A stretch of 64,000 bases of DNA from Pseudoxanthomonas jiangsuensis (GTDB lineage: Bacteria; Pseudomonadota; Gammaproteobacteria; Xanthomonadales; Xanthomonadaceae), in contig NZ_PDWL01000009.1 in NCBI RefSeq assembly GCF_010093185.1, positions 1 through 64,000 of the forward strand, read 5' to 3'. The notes below the pieces were generated by a model. It was not told the DNA's origin and ran no database searches. It saw nothing but the letters and a program-made list of their open reading frames with translations. Below, piece after piece: positions 57,069 through 64,000 of the stretch. A program made the translations under genes and the position numbers. Every line of letters begins with the position of its first letter. Position 1 is the stretch's first letter.

Positions 57069-57109
57069 GGCCGTTGTTTCTCTGCCGCAGGCAGGCCTGG
57101 CGCTTTACG

Positions 57110-57145
57110 AAACCCCCGTCGCTTCGGCACGGGGGTTTCTGTTTT
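57110..57145 (+). terminator. Terminator of the nuo operon
   Basis: AAACCCCCGT pairs with ACGGGGGTTT around a nine-base loop (CGCTTCGGC), followed by TCTGTTTT. It lies 41 bases past the nuoN stop. Confidence 0.93.
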
Positions 57146-57170
57146 CCGGCCTCCGTCTTGACCATGGGCG

Positions 57171-57239
<69 letters not shown>

Positions 57240-57268
57240 GTCAGGTCTGGCTGTCTTCGTGCTGAGCC

Positions 57269-57370
57269 GCGGCGAACCGGCCGTGTTGTGGCCGCTCGGG
57301 CGCACATCCATGTGCGCACTCGCTACCGCGGCCATCCCTGGCCGCTGCCCCAACACAACCGGTCCGCCGC
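57269..57370 (-). repeat. Twin GGA-loop hairpin element D
   Basis: A 23-base outer inverted repeat (57269-57291 with 57348-57370) matches at 19 positions. On the - strand three of the four exceptions become G-U wobbles. The - strand interior forms GCGGCC-AGGGAT-GGCCGC (57328-57345), a linker with GCGAGT, then GCGCAC-ATGGAT-GTGCGC (57300-57317) followed by CCGAG. ACATGGATGT fits the CsrA/RsmE consensus exactly. Confidence 0.8.
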
Positions 57371-57404
57371 GTCTTCTGCGCGCTGCAGGTTCGGGACTTC
57401 TATG

Positions 57405-57607
57405 ACCGTCGTCCCGGCGAACGCCGGGACCCAGTGCCTTTGCTCTGCTCCACCCTGTAGGAGCCGGTCTTGCCGGCGACCGTGGAGGCGGACGGGTCAC
57501 TGGCACCCGGTTTCACGCAGACGCATCCGCCATGGCGGTCGCCGGCAAGACCGGCTCCTACAAGGGAAGCAAAGACACTGGGTCCCCGCCTGCGCGGGGA
57601 CGATGGT
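57405..57607. repeat. Nested composite of two palindrome families (includes REP pair copy 3)
   Basis: Forty-base outer arms (57405-57444 and 57568-57607) are inverted with 34 matches. Each arm contains its own hairpin (GTCCCGGCG/CGCCGGGAC at left, GTCCCCGC/GCGGGGAC at right), and most differences between arms keep pairing. Inside lies a full 107-base GTAG REP pair (57456-57562) like those at 14886 and 34727. One palindrome family is thus nested exactly within another. Confidence 0.8.
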
Positions 57608-57678
57608 TGTGGGGCAAAGGGCAAGCAGAAGCCGGAAGAGCAGAAGCACCCGAAGCGGTGAACTCCAAAGCCGCGGAG

Positions 57679-57789
57679 GCCGCCGTGCCTTGGGTCTGCG
57701 GTGCAAGTGGCACAGGGACGTGCCACGGCCGCGCGTTGCGGGCAGGACGCCTGCCCGAGCGGTGCACCGCAGACCCAAGGCACGGCGGC
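57679..57789 (+). repeat. Twin GGA-loop hairpin element C
   Basis: A perfect 27-base outer inverted repeat (57679-57705 with 57763-57789). The + strand interior forms GTGGCAC-AGGGAC-GTGCCAC (57707-57726) and GGC-AGGAC-GCC (57741-57751), followed by CCCGAG. The second hairpin could alternatively fold as GGGCAGG/CCTGCCC. The interior is closely similar to element B, but its outer stem is unrelated in sequence. Confidence 0.78.
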
Positions 57790-57864
57790 CCCCGCCCGAA
57801 GTCGGCGCTCTTGCCATTCCTGCAGTTCGCCATCCCTATGTTCAGTCTTCCCGCATCCCCGGGC

Positions 57865-57893
57865 TTGCAATAAATCCCGTGGATCGCCATAAT
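57865..57893 (+). promoter_or_regulatory. Promoter of tRNA-fMet
   Basis: TTGCAA (57865-57870) and CATAAT (57888-57893) are spaced exactly 17 bases apart, 11 bases before the tRNA. Confidence 0.8.
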
Positions 57894-57904
57894 CTCGCCT
57901 CTGC

Positions 57905-57981
57905 TGCGGGGTGGAGCAGTCTGGCAGCTCGTCGGGCTCATAACCCGAAGGTCGCAGGTTCAAATCCTGCCCCCGCTACCA
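57905..57981 (+). tRNA. Initiator tRNA-fMet (anticodon CAT)
   Basis: A 77-base tRNA with encoded CCA. Position 1 does not pair with position 72, and the anticodon stem has three consecutive G-C pairs (TCGGG-CTCATAA-CCCGA); both are initiator hallmarks. The 3' half also encodes, on the other strand, the end of the serine recombinase, and it is the probable attachment site of the element to the right. Confidence 0.96.
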
Positions 57982-59497
57982 CATTTATCTGCGCGGTTTC
58001 AGCAGATGCAGTAGACGAAGCGGCGATCTCGGCAACGAGGTCGCCGTTTTCGTTTGTGCGCACCACGATGCGCTCGCCCAGCAACTCGCGCAGGGATTCC
58101 CTGGCCGCCGGGATGTTGCGGGCGTGGTGCTCGAGGTTGGCCACGGCGCGCTGCCAGACCTCGCGGGCCCGCGGCAGGACGTGGGCCGGCTCGTAGCGTT
58201 TGGCGGCGTCCAGTTCGGCCTGCAGGGTGGCTACCTCGGCCTCGGCGCGCTCGAGCTCGGCGCGGGTGCCGGGCGTGATGATGCCGGCGCGGATGGCCTG
58301 CATGACGTTGTCGCGCACGCGCTGGGCATCGGCCAGGCGGCGGCGGATGGCGGTGTCGTCCGGCGCGGCCGCGCGCAGGGCGTGCGTGACCGCTCGCTGG
58401 AACACCTGGTACGCGGCGTCGCTGAGCAGGTCGCGCTTGATGCCGGCCAGAATCGAGCGCTCGGCCGCCGCGCGCGGGACGCGCAGCTTGCTGGTGCATG
58501 TGCCGCGGTCCTTGGCCACGTTGCAGCCGTAGTTGTAGCGGTCGACCACGACGAGCGGGCCGCCGCAGCATTCGCAGCGCAGCAGGCCGCTGAGCAGGTG
58601 CCGCGGCTGGCGGCCGGCCTTGCGGTAGGAATCCGGGTTGGCCTTGCGGTTGCAGCCCAGGCGCGCCTGCACGGTGGCCCAGGTGTCGGCGTCGATGATG
58701 GCCAGCTCGGGCTTCTCGGTGGTGATCCACTCCGATTCCGGGCGCTCCTGGCGCACGCGGCGGCCGGAGTCCGGGTGCTTGATCCAATGGCTGCGGTTCC
58801 ACACCTGCCGGCCGATGTAGATGGGGTTGGCGAGGATGCCGATGCCGCGCTTCGCATCGCCGTAGATGGCGGTGCCGCACCAGGTCTTGCCGCGGGCGGT
58901 GCGCACGTGCTCGGCGTTGAGGCGCGCGGCGATGGTGCGCGGGCTGTGGCCGGCGATGAACTCGGCGTAGATGCGGCGCACGACGTCCGCCTGCTCGGCA
59001 TCGATGACGCGCTGCCCAGTGCCGGTGACGCGGTAGCCGTAGGGCAGGCCGCCGGCGCTGGCGCCGCTGAGCGCGCGGCCGGTGAGGCCGCGGTGGGTCT
59101 TGTCGGCGAGGTCATCCAGGTACAGCTCCGACATGAGCCCGCGCAACCCGACATCGATCTTGTGGCCGCGGCGCTGGGTGTCCACGCCGTCGCACACGCC
59201 AACCAGGCGCACGCCGGAGAACGTGAGGCGCTTGACGGTCTTGCCGACCTCGTCCTTGTCGCGGCCGAGGCGGGAGAGGTCGTCGACCAGCAGCACGTCG
59301 TAGTGGTGGATCTCCGCGAGCAGGCGCTGGTAGCCGGCGCGGTCGAGCCGCGCGCCGCTGACCGCTGCGTCGGTGTACTCGACGGGCGGCGCCAGGTTGT
59401 GGCGCGTGCACCAGCTGCGGCAGTTGCGCAGCTGGTCCTCGAGGCTGGCCTCGCGCTGTTGGTCTGAGCTGTAGCGGGCGTAGGCGGCGACGCGCAT
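57938..59497 (-). CDS. Large serine recombinase (integrase) of an integrated element
   Basis: A 519-residue site-specific recombinase. The catalytic domain (residues 1-145) has the nucleophile in AAYARYSSDQQ, with VDDLSRLGRD, and the helix E region LRGLMSELYLDDLADKTHRG. A recombinase domain (about 155-265) includes LPYGYRV and ILANPIYIGRQVWNR. A zinc ribbon follows (CECCGG and a later Cys pair), then a coiled coil near residues 380-450. The last 14 residues, VAGAGFEPATFGL and stop, are read from the antisense of tRNA-fMet. It probably integrates into, and excises from, that tRNA. Confidence 0.93.
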   Translation of the reverse strand: MRVAAYARYSSDQQREASLEDQLRNCRSWCTRHNLAPPVEYTDAAVSGARLDRAGYQRLLAEIHHYDVLLVDDLSRLGRDKDEVGKTVKRLTFSGVRLVGVCDGVDTQRRGHKIDVGLRGLMSELYLDDLADKTHRGLTGRALSGASAGGLPYGYRVTGTGQRVIDAEQADVVRRIYAEFIAGHSPRTIAARLNAEHVRTARGKTWCGTAIYGDAKRGIGILANPIYIGRQVWNRSHWIKHPDSGRRVRQERPESEWITTEKPELAIIDADTWATVQARLGCNRKANPDSYRKAGRQPRHLLSGLLRCECCGGPLVVVDRYNYGCNVAKDRGTCTSKLRVPRAAAERSILAGIKRDLLSDAAYQVFQRAVTHALRAAAPDDTAIRRRLADAQRVRDNVMQAIRAGIITPGTRAELERAEAEVATLQAELDAAKRYEPAHVLPRAREVWQRAVANLEHHARNIPAARESLRELLGERIVVRTNENGDLVAEIAASSTASAETAQINVVAGAGFEPATFGL

Positions 59498-59507
59498 CCG
59501 GGCGATC

Positions 59508-59663
59508 CTAGGCGGCCTGTTCCGTGGCCGGCAACGGGGGGTGATTTGGGCGGGCGGGGCCGGATGCGTTGCGCCGCGCGGCTTCCGACCGCAGATAATC
59601 CGCGGCGATGGCCTGGGCCACGGCTTCGATCAGGCGGCGGTGGGCGAGGGTGAGGTCGGTCAT
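59508..59663 (-). CDS. Small hypothetical protein (51 residues)
   Basis: MTDLTLAHRRLIEAVAQAIA opens an amphipathic helix, followed by a Pro/Ala-rich tail. The ATG at 59663 overlaps the stop of the ParB-like gene upstream (ATGA), which is the main support that it is translated. It ends ten bases before the recombinase start. No family is recognised. Confidence 0.65.
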   Translation of the reverse strand: MTDLTLAHRRLIEAVAQAIAADYLRSEAARRNASGPARPNHPPLPATEQAA

Positions 59664-60520
59664 CGCTTCGCCGTCATGGCCCGGTCGATCGACTCCAGCA
59701 GCAGCTTCACCGCGTCGCGGAACGCCTTGCGGTCCGCTTCCGGCACGGCGCGTAGGCCCTGGGCGAAATCGCTTTGCTTGTAGTCCAGCACGCGTTCGAT
59801 CTCGGCGGCGACCCGCACGACGAATCGGGCGGTGCTGACCTTGACGTTGTTGGACCGCCGCTGAATCGGGGTGTCGGTGGCCTGGGCCACCAGGCGCTTG
59901 GCCTGCTGGAGGCGGGCGCCGGGCGGATAGCTGAGCAGGGCGCGGTAGATGGCGCGCTGCTGGGCCACCGGCAGGGTGCACAGCACCACGGCCTCGGCGA
60001 AGCGCAGGCGCTTCTCGTCGGGCGTGTCGGGGTGCATGCGCTCCTGCAGCTCGGCGCACAACTGCTGAATCTGCAGGTACTGGTAGACCCACGTCTCGGA
60101 TTTGCCGAGGGCCTCGGTCAGTGCCTGGATGGCCTGGCGCCGATCCTGGCCCGCCGCGATGGCGGCATCGACCTGGTACTGCAGGGCCTCGGACACCTCC
60201 ATGTGGGTGTGCCCCTCGCGGATGAAGTTGCTGGCCAGCGACAGCAGATGCTGCTCGGCGTGGCTGGCCAGCTCACGCTCCTCGATCTCGATGCGGACGG
60301 TGGCCAGGCCGGCCAGCTTGGCGGCGCGCCAGCGGCGTTCGCCGTCGATGATCTCGTAGGGCGGGTTGCTGCCGGGTTCGCGCTTGCGCACGGTGATGGG
60401 CTGGCGCTGTCCGGCCTTCTTCAGCGAGGTGGCCAGCGCGGAGAGGGCGGAGCCACGGAAATACTTCCGCGGCTGCCTGGGGTCGGGCGTGACCTGGTTG
60501 AGCGGGACGCGCAGGGTCAT
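59660..60520 (-). CDS. ParB/RepB/Spo0J family protein
   Basis: A 286-residue protein. The ParB N-domain spans about residues 5-110 with PRKYF, EIIDGERRWRAAKLAGL and the box NFIREGHTHMEVSEALQ. A helix-turn-helix follows near ALGKSETWVYQYLQIQQL. The C-terminus lacks an obvious dimer zipper. It overlaps a larger ParB-like gene upstream and a tiny gene downstream. No ParA is seen in the window. It could serve partition or regulation of the excised element. Confidence 0.88.
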   Translation of the reverse strand: MTLRVPLNQVTPDPRQPRKYFRGSALSALATSLKKAGQRQPITVRKREPGSNPPYEIIDGERRWRAAKLAGLATVRIEIEERELASHAEQHLLSLASNFIREGHTHMEVSEALQYQVDAAIAAGQDRRQAIQALTEALGKSETWVYQYLQIQQLCAELQERMHPDTPDEKRLRFAEAVVLCTLPVAQQRAIYRALLSYPPGARLQQAKRLVAQATDTPIQRRSNNVKVSTARFVVRVAAEIERVLDYKQSDFAQGLRAVPEADRKAFRDAVKLLLESIDRAMTAKR

Positions 60521-62523
60521 GCGGGCGCTCCCTTCTTGGCGGCCTTCTTGGCGGCCTTCTTGGCGGGAGTCTTGGCCGCTTTCTTCGGGGCGGCCTTCTT
60601 GGCGGGCTTCTTCGTCGCCGTTGGTTTCGTGGCCTTCTTCGGCGCCGCCTTGGCTACGGTCTGCGCCGGCTTCTTGCCGTAGCCTGGGCCGCGCAGCAGC
60701 TTCGGCAGCCAGCCGGTGCCGGCCAGCAGTTTGCCGGCCTGGGCGGCGCGATCGGCCTTCTTCAGGCCGGTGAGGGTGGTGGCCTCGGCCTTGCCCTTCG
60801 CCTCGACCACGGCTTCGGTGACCAGGTCTCCGTGGATGCGGGCGAGGAACCCATCGGATGCCGGCGTCCAGTGGTCGGCCATGTCGAATCCGGTGATGCG
60901 GTGGATGGCGTCCACGCCGGCATGGCCCTGCTCGCTGCCGCTGATACCGCTGAAATGGGCGGCGACCAGCGCGGCCTGCAGCTCCAGGCGCCAGGCGTCG
61001 GTCTGCTTGAGCAGGAAATCGAGCGTGCCCTTCTGCGGCACCTGCTTGATGATGGCGGTGCGCTCGGCCAACGCGGCTTGCAGGGCCTTGTGGATGTCCG
61101 CGCCGCCCACAGCCCGGAGCATGGTTCCGGAGTCGCGTTCGATGGAGACGAACAGGCCGTTGTTGCCGTAGCGGACCGGCCAGTGCGAGATCAGCAGTTG
61201 CTCCAGCAGTACGCAGTGGGCGAGGGTGGGATCCTTGGCCAACTGCACGGCGGCGGCGGCACTGCGGTGGCCAGACAGCACGATGCGCAGGGCTTCGGAC
61301 AGTTCGGGCTTCTTCGGTGGCTTGGTCGGCTCGGCCGAGCTGCCGGGCGGCGGCGCGCCGATGCTTCCGCTCTTGCTGATCTTCTGGCCGGGCTGGAGGC
61401 GGCCGTAGTACAGATCGAACTGCCCGGAATGGTCGATGGTGACGATCACGCCCGAGATGGACTTGAGCGCGGCCGGCCATTCAACGGTCGCTTCGGCGTA
61501 GATGTCGTTGAGCTCATCTTCCAGGTTGCACCGCTCGCTGGTGAGGGTGTCGGCTTGTTCGTCGTCGAGATCGTCCTCATCGATGTCGTCGATCTCCCGG
61601 AGGCGCGCCTCGATCTCCGCGACGCGCGCCTCATGCGACGGGTTGGCGTAGACCGTGGGGGCGTTCTCGGGCTCTGGCAGGGCGCGGTGTTCGTTGAGCG
61701 TGGCGTGGTCGATGCTCAGCACCGGGTCCACCCAGGACCAGCCCTCGGCGCGCAGGGCTTCGGCCTTGGCCTGCAGCTTCTCCAGGGCGAGGCGGTCGAG
61801 CAGTTGCGGATCGGACAGCCAGCACTGGCTGCTGAACAGGTCCTGGACCAGCTCGCCGCCGGCCGCCTGGTAGGCGTGCAGGCCGACGAAGGTAGCGCGC
61901 ACGCTGGTGCTGGACACGCGCTCCCGGGTGATGAAGTTGCGCAGACTGCGCGGGTCGCGCTCCCACTCGCGGGCGGTGTGCCAGGCTTGGCGCTGGATCT
62001 CGTGGTTGTCGGTGGTGGCCAGCGCCTGCAGCTGGTCGAGCGTGATCTCGTCAGCCTTGTACATGTCCAGGAACTCGGGGCGCACGCGTGCCAGCCGCAG
62101 GCGTTGCTTGACGAACAGTTCCGAGACGCCGAAGCGTGCGGCGACCTCGCTGATGCGCCGGCCGGCGTCGACCAGGGCCTTGAACGCATCGAACTGGTCG
62201 GCGGGATGCATGGCCTCGCGGATGGCGTTCTCGGCCAGGCTGGCTTCGCCGGCGACGTCGTCGGACACGACGTGGCAGGGCACGCTGGCCAGCGCATCGG
62301 GCAAGCGGTCCTCGGATTGCAGCAGTTGCAGGGCGCGTAGGCGGCGGCCGCCGGCCTCGACGTCGTAGTGGCCATCGTTGGCGGCGGTGACGACCAGGTT
62401 CTGCAACAGGCCTTCGGCGGCGATGCTGGCGGCGAGGTCATCGATGGCCAGGCCGCCGGTCTTGCGGGCGTTGCGCGGGGAAATGCGCAGCTGCGCCAGC
62501 GGGATGTGCTGGATGTTGGACAT
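60517..62523 (-). CDS. Large ParB-like protein with histone-H1-like tail
   Basis: A 668-residue protein. Residues 1-120 are a ParB nuclease-like domain (IPLAQLRISPRNARKTGG, DVEAGGRRLRALQLLQ, ENAIREAMHPADQFDAF), followed by the KorB-like HTH region (ARFGVSELFVKQRLRLARV). A long middle has an acidic segment (IDDIDEDDLDDEQ). The last 55 residues are Lys/Ala/Pro repeats of the type KKPAKKAAPKKAAKTP, like histone H1 or AlgP-type tails. Such large ParB proteins occur on plasmids and integrative elements. Coupled to the smaller ParB by ATGA. Confidence 0.88.
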   Translation of the reverse strand: MSNIQHIPLAQLRISPRNARKTGGLAIDDLAASIAAEGLLQNLVVTAANDGHYDVEAGGRRLRALQLLQSEDRLPDALASVPCHVVSDDVAGEASLAENAIREAMHPADQFDAFKALVDAGRRISEVAARFGVSELFVKQRLRLARVRPEFLDMYKADEITLDQLQALATTDNHEIQRQAWHTAREWERDPRSLRNFITRERVSSTSVRATFVGLHAYQAAGGELVQDLFSSQCWLSDPQLLDRLALEKLQAKAEALRAEGWSWVDPVLSIDHATLNEHRALPEPENAPTVYANPSHEARVAEIEARLREIDDIDEDDLDDEQADTLTSERCNLEDELNDIYAEATVEWPAALKSISGVIVTIDHSGQFDLYYGRLQPGQKISKSGSIGAPPPGSSAEPTKPPKKPELSEALRIVLSGHRSAAAAVQLAKDPTLAHCVLLEQLLISHWPVRYGNNGLFVSIERDSGTMLRAVGGADIHKALQAALAERTAIIKQVPQKGTLDFLLKQTDAWRLELQAALVAAHFSGISGSEQGHAGVDAIHRITGFDMADHWTPASDGFLARIHGDLVTEAVVEAKGKAEATTLTGLKKADRAAQAGKLLAGTGWLPKLLRGPGYGKKPAQTVAKAAPKKATKPTATKKPAKKAAPKKAAKTPAKKAAKKAAKKGAPA

Positions 62524-62529
62524 GGGCGG

Positions 62530-62799
62530 TTACTCCGTATCGGACTGGTCGATGGGGTTGAACACGCCGGCCTGGGTGGCGGCCTCGCGGTAGGGCAGCA
62601 CGCGGCAGCCGGCCACTTCGGTGCGGCCGCGCAGGTTGACGCGGGTGAGGATGAGCGTGTCGGTGGAGATGCCGGGTGGCAGGGCGGCCGGGTCCTGGTC
62701 GTCGAGGATGCGGGCCAGGCCGAAGTGGCGGGCGATGCTCACGGCGTTGAGGGTTTTGCCGCAGCCCGGCGGGCCGTGGACGATGAGGGAGTCGTGCAT
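62530..62799 (-). CDS. Small P-loop protein (89 residues)
   Basis: The protein opens MHDSLIVHGPPGCGKTLNAV, with a Walker A loop at residues 9-16, then DDQDPAALPPGISTDTLILT, where a hydrophobic strand could act like Walker B. It is far too short for an AAA ATPase, so it may be a stand-alone nucleotide-binding module or a partner of another chain. It lies six bases before the large ParB-like gene. Function unknown. Confidence 0.75.
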   Translation of the reverse strand: MHDSLIVHGPPGCGKTLNAVSIARHFGLARILDDQDPAALPPGISTDTLILTRVNLRGRTEVAGCRVLPYREAATQAGVFNPIDQSDTE

Positions 62800-62812
62800 C
62801 GGGGGTGGATCC

Positions 62813-63007
62813 TCAGGGTGATGGCCCGGCCGAGCTGGCGGGCGGGGAAGCGGCGGCGAGGTGGAGACGGATCCGCGCCAGCAGGTCCGTCGGGCATTGG
62901 TGGTCGGGGAGGTCGTGCAGGAAGCGCTCGGCTTCTCGGAGGAGTGCGTCGGCGCGGCGAAGGCGGCGTTGCATCTGGCGGTCCGGCCGTGGGGGCCGTG
63001 GTGTCAT
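62813..63007 (-). CDS. Small basic hypothetical protein (64 residues)
   Basis: MTPRPPRPDRQMQRRLRRAD then a helical, Leu-rich centre and a Pro/Ser tail. The ATG at 63007 overlaps the stop of the gene upstream (ATGA), supporting translation. No family is recognised; the basic start suggests nucleic-acid binding. Confidence 0.6.
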   Translation of the reverse strand: MTPRPPRPDRQMQRRLRRADALLREAERFLHDLPDHQCPTDLLARIRLHLAAASPPASSAGPSP

Positions 63008-63249
63008 TGCTCGGCCGCCGGTCGCCGTCGCCGCTTGTTGGCAGCCGCCAGGCTGCTTGCGGCCATGGCGTCATTGAGCTGGCGGTAGGTCGGTTCCGGG
63101 CGCACGCCGAGCTGCGTGGGCAGTCGCTGGACCTTGTTGCCGCGCTTTGCCAGGAACGCGTCGACGTCGGCCTGCAGAGCATCGCGCTCGCGATCTTTCG
63201 CGCGCACGGAGGCCAGGTGAATGGAGATGGGCGGGAGCTGCTCTTTCAC
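63004..63249 (-). CDS. Hypothetical protein (81 residues)
   Basis: Helical protein with a central DVDAFLAKRGNKVQRLPTQL segment of a kind I associate with small phage or integrative-element proteins, and a basic end ANKRRRRPAAEQ. It overlaps genes on both sides by ATGA. Possibly a DNA-binding accessory; no function assigned. Confidence 0.7.
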   Translation of the reverse strand: MKEQLPPISIHLASVRAKDRERDALQADVDAFLAKRGNKVQRLPTQLGVRPEPTYRQLNDAMAASSLAAANKRRRRPAAEQ

Positions 63250-63686
63250 AGAGACAGCTCCAGTTGCTCGTGCTGCACGCCCGGGGCGTACTCGTACTCG
63301 TCCAGGCTCATCAGGAACCGGAGTGCCATCGCGGCGGTCTGGACCGCCTCTTCGCGCACCTGTTCCCGACCGCCCTTGTGGGGTTCATAGACGGCCTGCA
63401 TCACCGCACGGGTCAGCTCACCGGATTCCTCGCCCAGGACGGCTACTGCGTGCAGCGGGTCGGTCGGCCAGGTCGGGAATTTCGCGGTCGCGCGCGCCAA
63501 CTCGGCCATCACGTCGGCCAGAATCGACCGGCTGTCGGTGGGGCCGCCTGCGAGAATCTCCTCGGCAACGGTCGCCCGGCTGTTGGCGTATCCCCGGATT
63601 TCATCGATCGTCATCAGGTGCGCGGTGCCGCCGGCGAGATCGGCGATCGTCCGCAGCGAGAGCGCCGCATCGCGAAGGCCGTTCAA
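63246..63686 (-). CDS. MazG-like all-alpha NTP pyrophosphatase candidate
   Basis: A 146-residue helical protein. HAVAVLGEESGELTRAVMQ supplies the ExxE half and REQVREEAVQTAAMALRFL the second acidic half of the metal site known from MazG-type phage NTP-PPases, though the canonical ExxD is not exact. It could hydrolyse nucleotide triphosphates or signalling nucleotides. Overlaps both neighbours. Confidence 0.65.
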   Translation of the reverse strand: MNGLRDAALSLRTIADLAGGTAHLMTIDEIRGYANSRATVAEEILAGGPTDSRSILADVMAELARATAKFPTWPTDPLHAVAVLGEESGELTRAVMQAVYEPHKGGREQVREEAVQTAAMALRFLMSLDEYEYAPGVQHEQLELSL

Positions 63687-63973
63687 GCTGCACCCGCCTT
63701 GGCCTTCGCGGTCGCGACCAACTGCGCCGCCTCTGCTACGCCGCGCTCGTTGAGCGCGACGGTGGTGGGGAACATGGGGTCGTCCAGCGTCACCAGTCCG
63801 GCCTCGTCCAGGCGGTTGACGGTGCGTCGGGTGAACGCCTGGCAGGTTGCCGGGCCGCTCTGGCGGATGGGCGTGCCGAAGGCGACGTAGCCGCCGGGGC
63901 CGCGCCTGAGCGTGCGGGTGGGCGTGTTGTAGGCCGCGACCAGCGCGGCGCGCATCATGGGTTGCAGGTGCAT
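63683..63973 (-). CDS. Hypothetical protein, possible winged helix (96 residues)
   Basis: A basic N-terminal half (TPTRTLRRGPGGYVAFG) precedes a helix-turn-helix-like stretch TCQAFTRRTVNRLDEAGLVT and a strand pair, which resembles a small winged helix. GAGG lies eight bases before the ATG. A further gene appears to end at 63985 just upstream, continuing beyond the window. Confidence 0.65.
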   Translation of the reverse strand: MHLQPMMRAALVAAYNTPTRTLRRGPGGYVAFGTPIRQSGPATCQAFTRRTVNRLDEAGLVTLDDPMFPTTVALNERGVAEAAQLVATAKAKAGAA

Positions 63974-64000
63974 GGTGGCCTCGATCAGGCGGCCAGCGCC

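Noticed and set aside
63985..64000. End of a further gene reading ALAA then stop on the - strand
   Set aside because: Only four codons are visible; not enough to annotate.

Overview
The window looks like high-GC (about 70%) chromosomal DNA from a gammaproteobacterium of the Xanthomonadaceae/Lysobacteraceae (Pseudoxanthomonas, Luteimonas or Lysobacter type). The reasons are the gene order glmM ... tpiA-secG-tRNA-Leu-nuoA-N, the frequent GTG starts, the Oar-like TonB receptor beside a LacI regulator, paired M13 peptidases and abundant GTAG-type REP elements. The genus cannot be fixed from the sequence alone.

Positions 1-66 are probably not genomic. They match a degraded Nextera i7 adapter in exact register, so the window probably begins at a contig end that truncates scpB. 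Then come scpA, a YciI-like gene and a carbohydrate locus (2451-14876). That locus has a LacI regulator with a probable operator, a TonB-dependent receptor broken by a one-base frameshift, a GH144-like lipoprotein glucanase, an ABC sugar importer without its ATPase, and a large secreted multidomain glycosidase. GH144 enzymes act on beta-1,2-glucan, so the locus may use that polymer or a related one.

From 15 to 36.8 kb lie two tandem M13 peptidase genes (one without the zinc motif), a beta-CASP nuclease, a CHASE2 protein with a degenerate GGDEF-like end, an FAD oxidoreductase, an arsenic operon (arsR, arsI-like, arsC, ACR3) next to the remnant of a TPR gene, an ABC exporter whose permease is fused to an M1 peptidase, a beta-lactamase-like hydrolase, a DUF885 protein, a queuosine-precursor transporter, a DUF502 protein and a DUF4442 protein. 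From 37 to 57 kb lie accD, glmM, an Fe(II) oxygenase, tpiA, secG, tRNA-Leu and the full 14-gene complex I operon, closed by a strong terminator.

The gap between nuoN and an initiator tRNA (57069-57904) is packed with structured repeats. The tRNA-fMet appears to be the attachment site of an integrated element that runs off the right edge. Its serine recombinase takes its last codons from the antisense strand of the tRNA. It is followed by two ParB-like proteins, one with a histone-H1-like tail, and a string of tiny overlapping genes.

The most interesting signal is a family of four dispersed intergenic elements (11510, 34566, 57269, 57679). Each has a long outer stem enclosing two hairpins whose loops read ANGGAY or AGGAY. 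The stems differ between copies while the loops are kept, and wobble pairs favour the strand that carries GGA. This resembles the TwoAYGGAY RNA motif and CsrA/RsmA binding hairpins.
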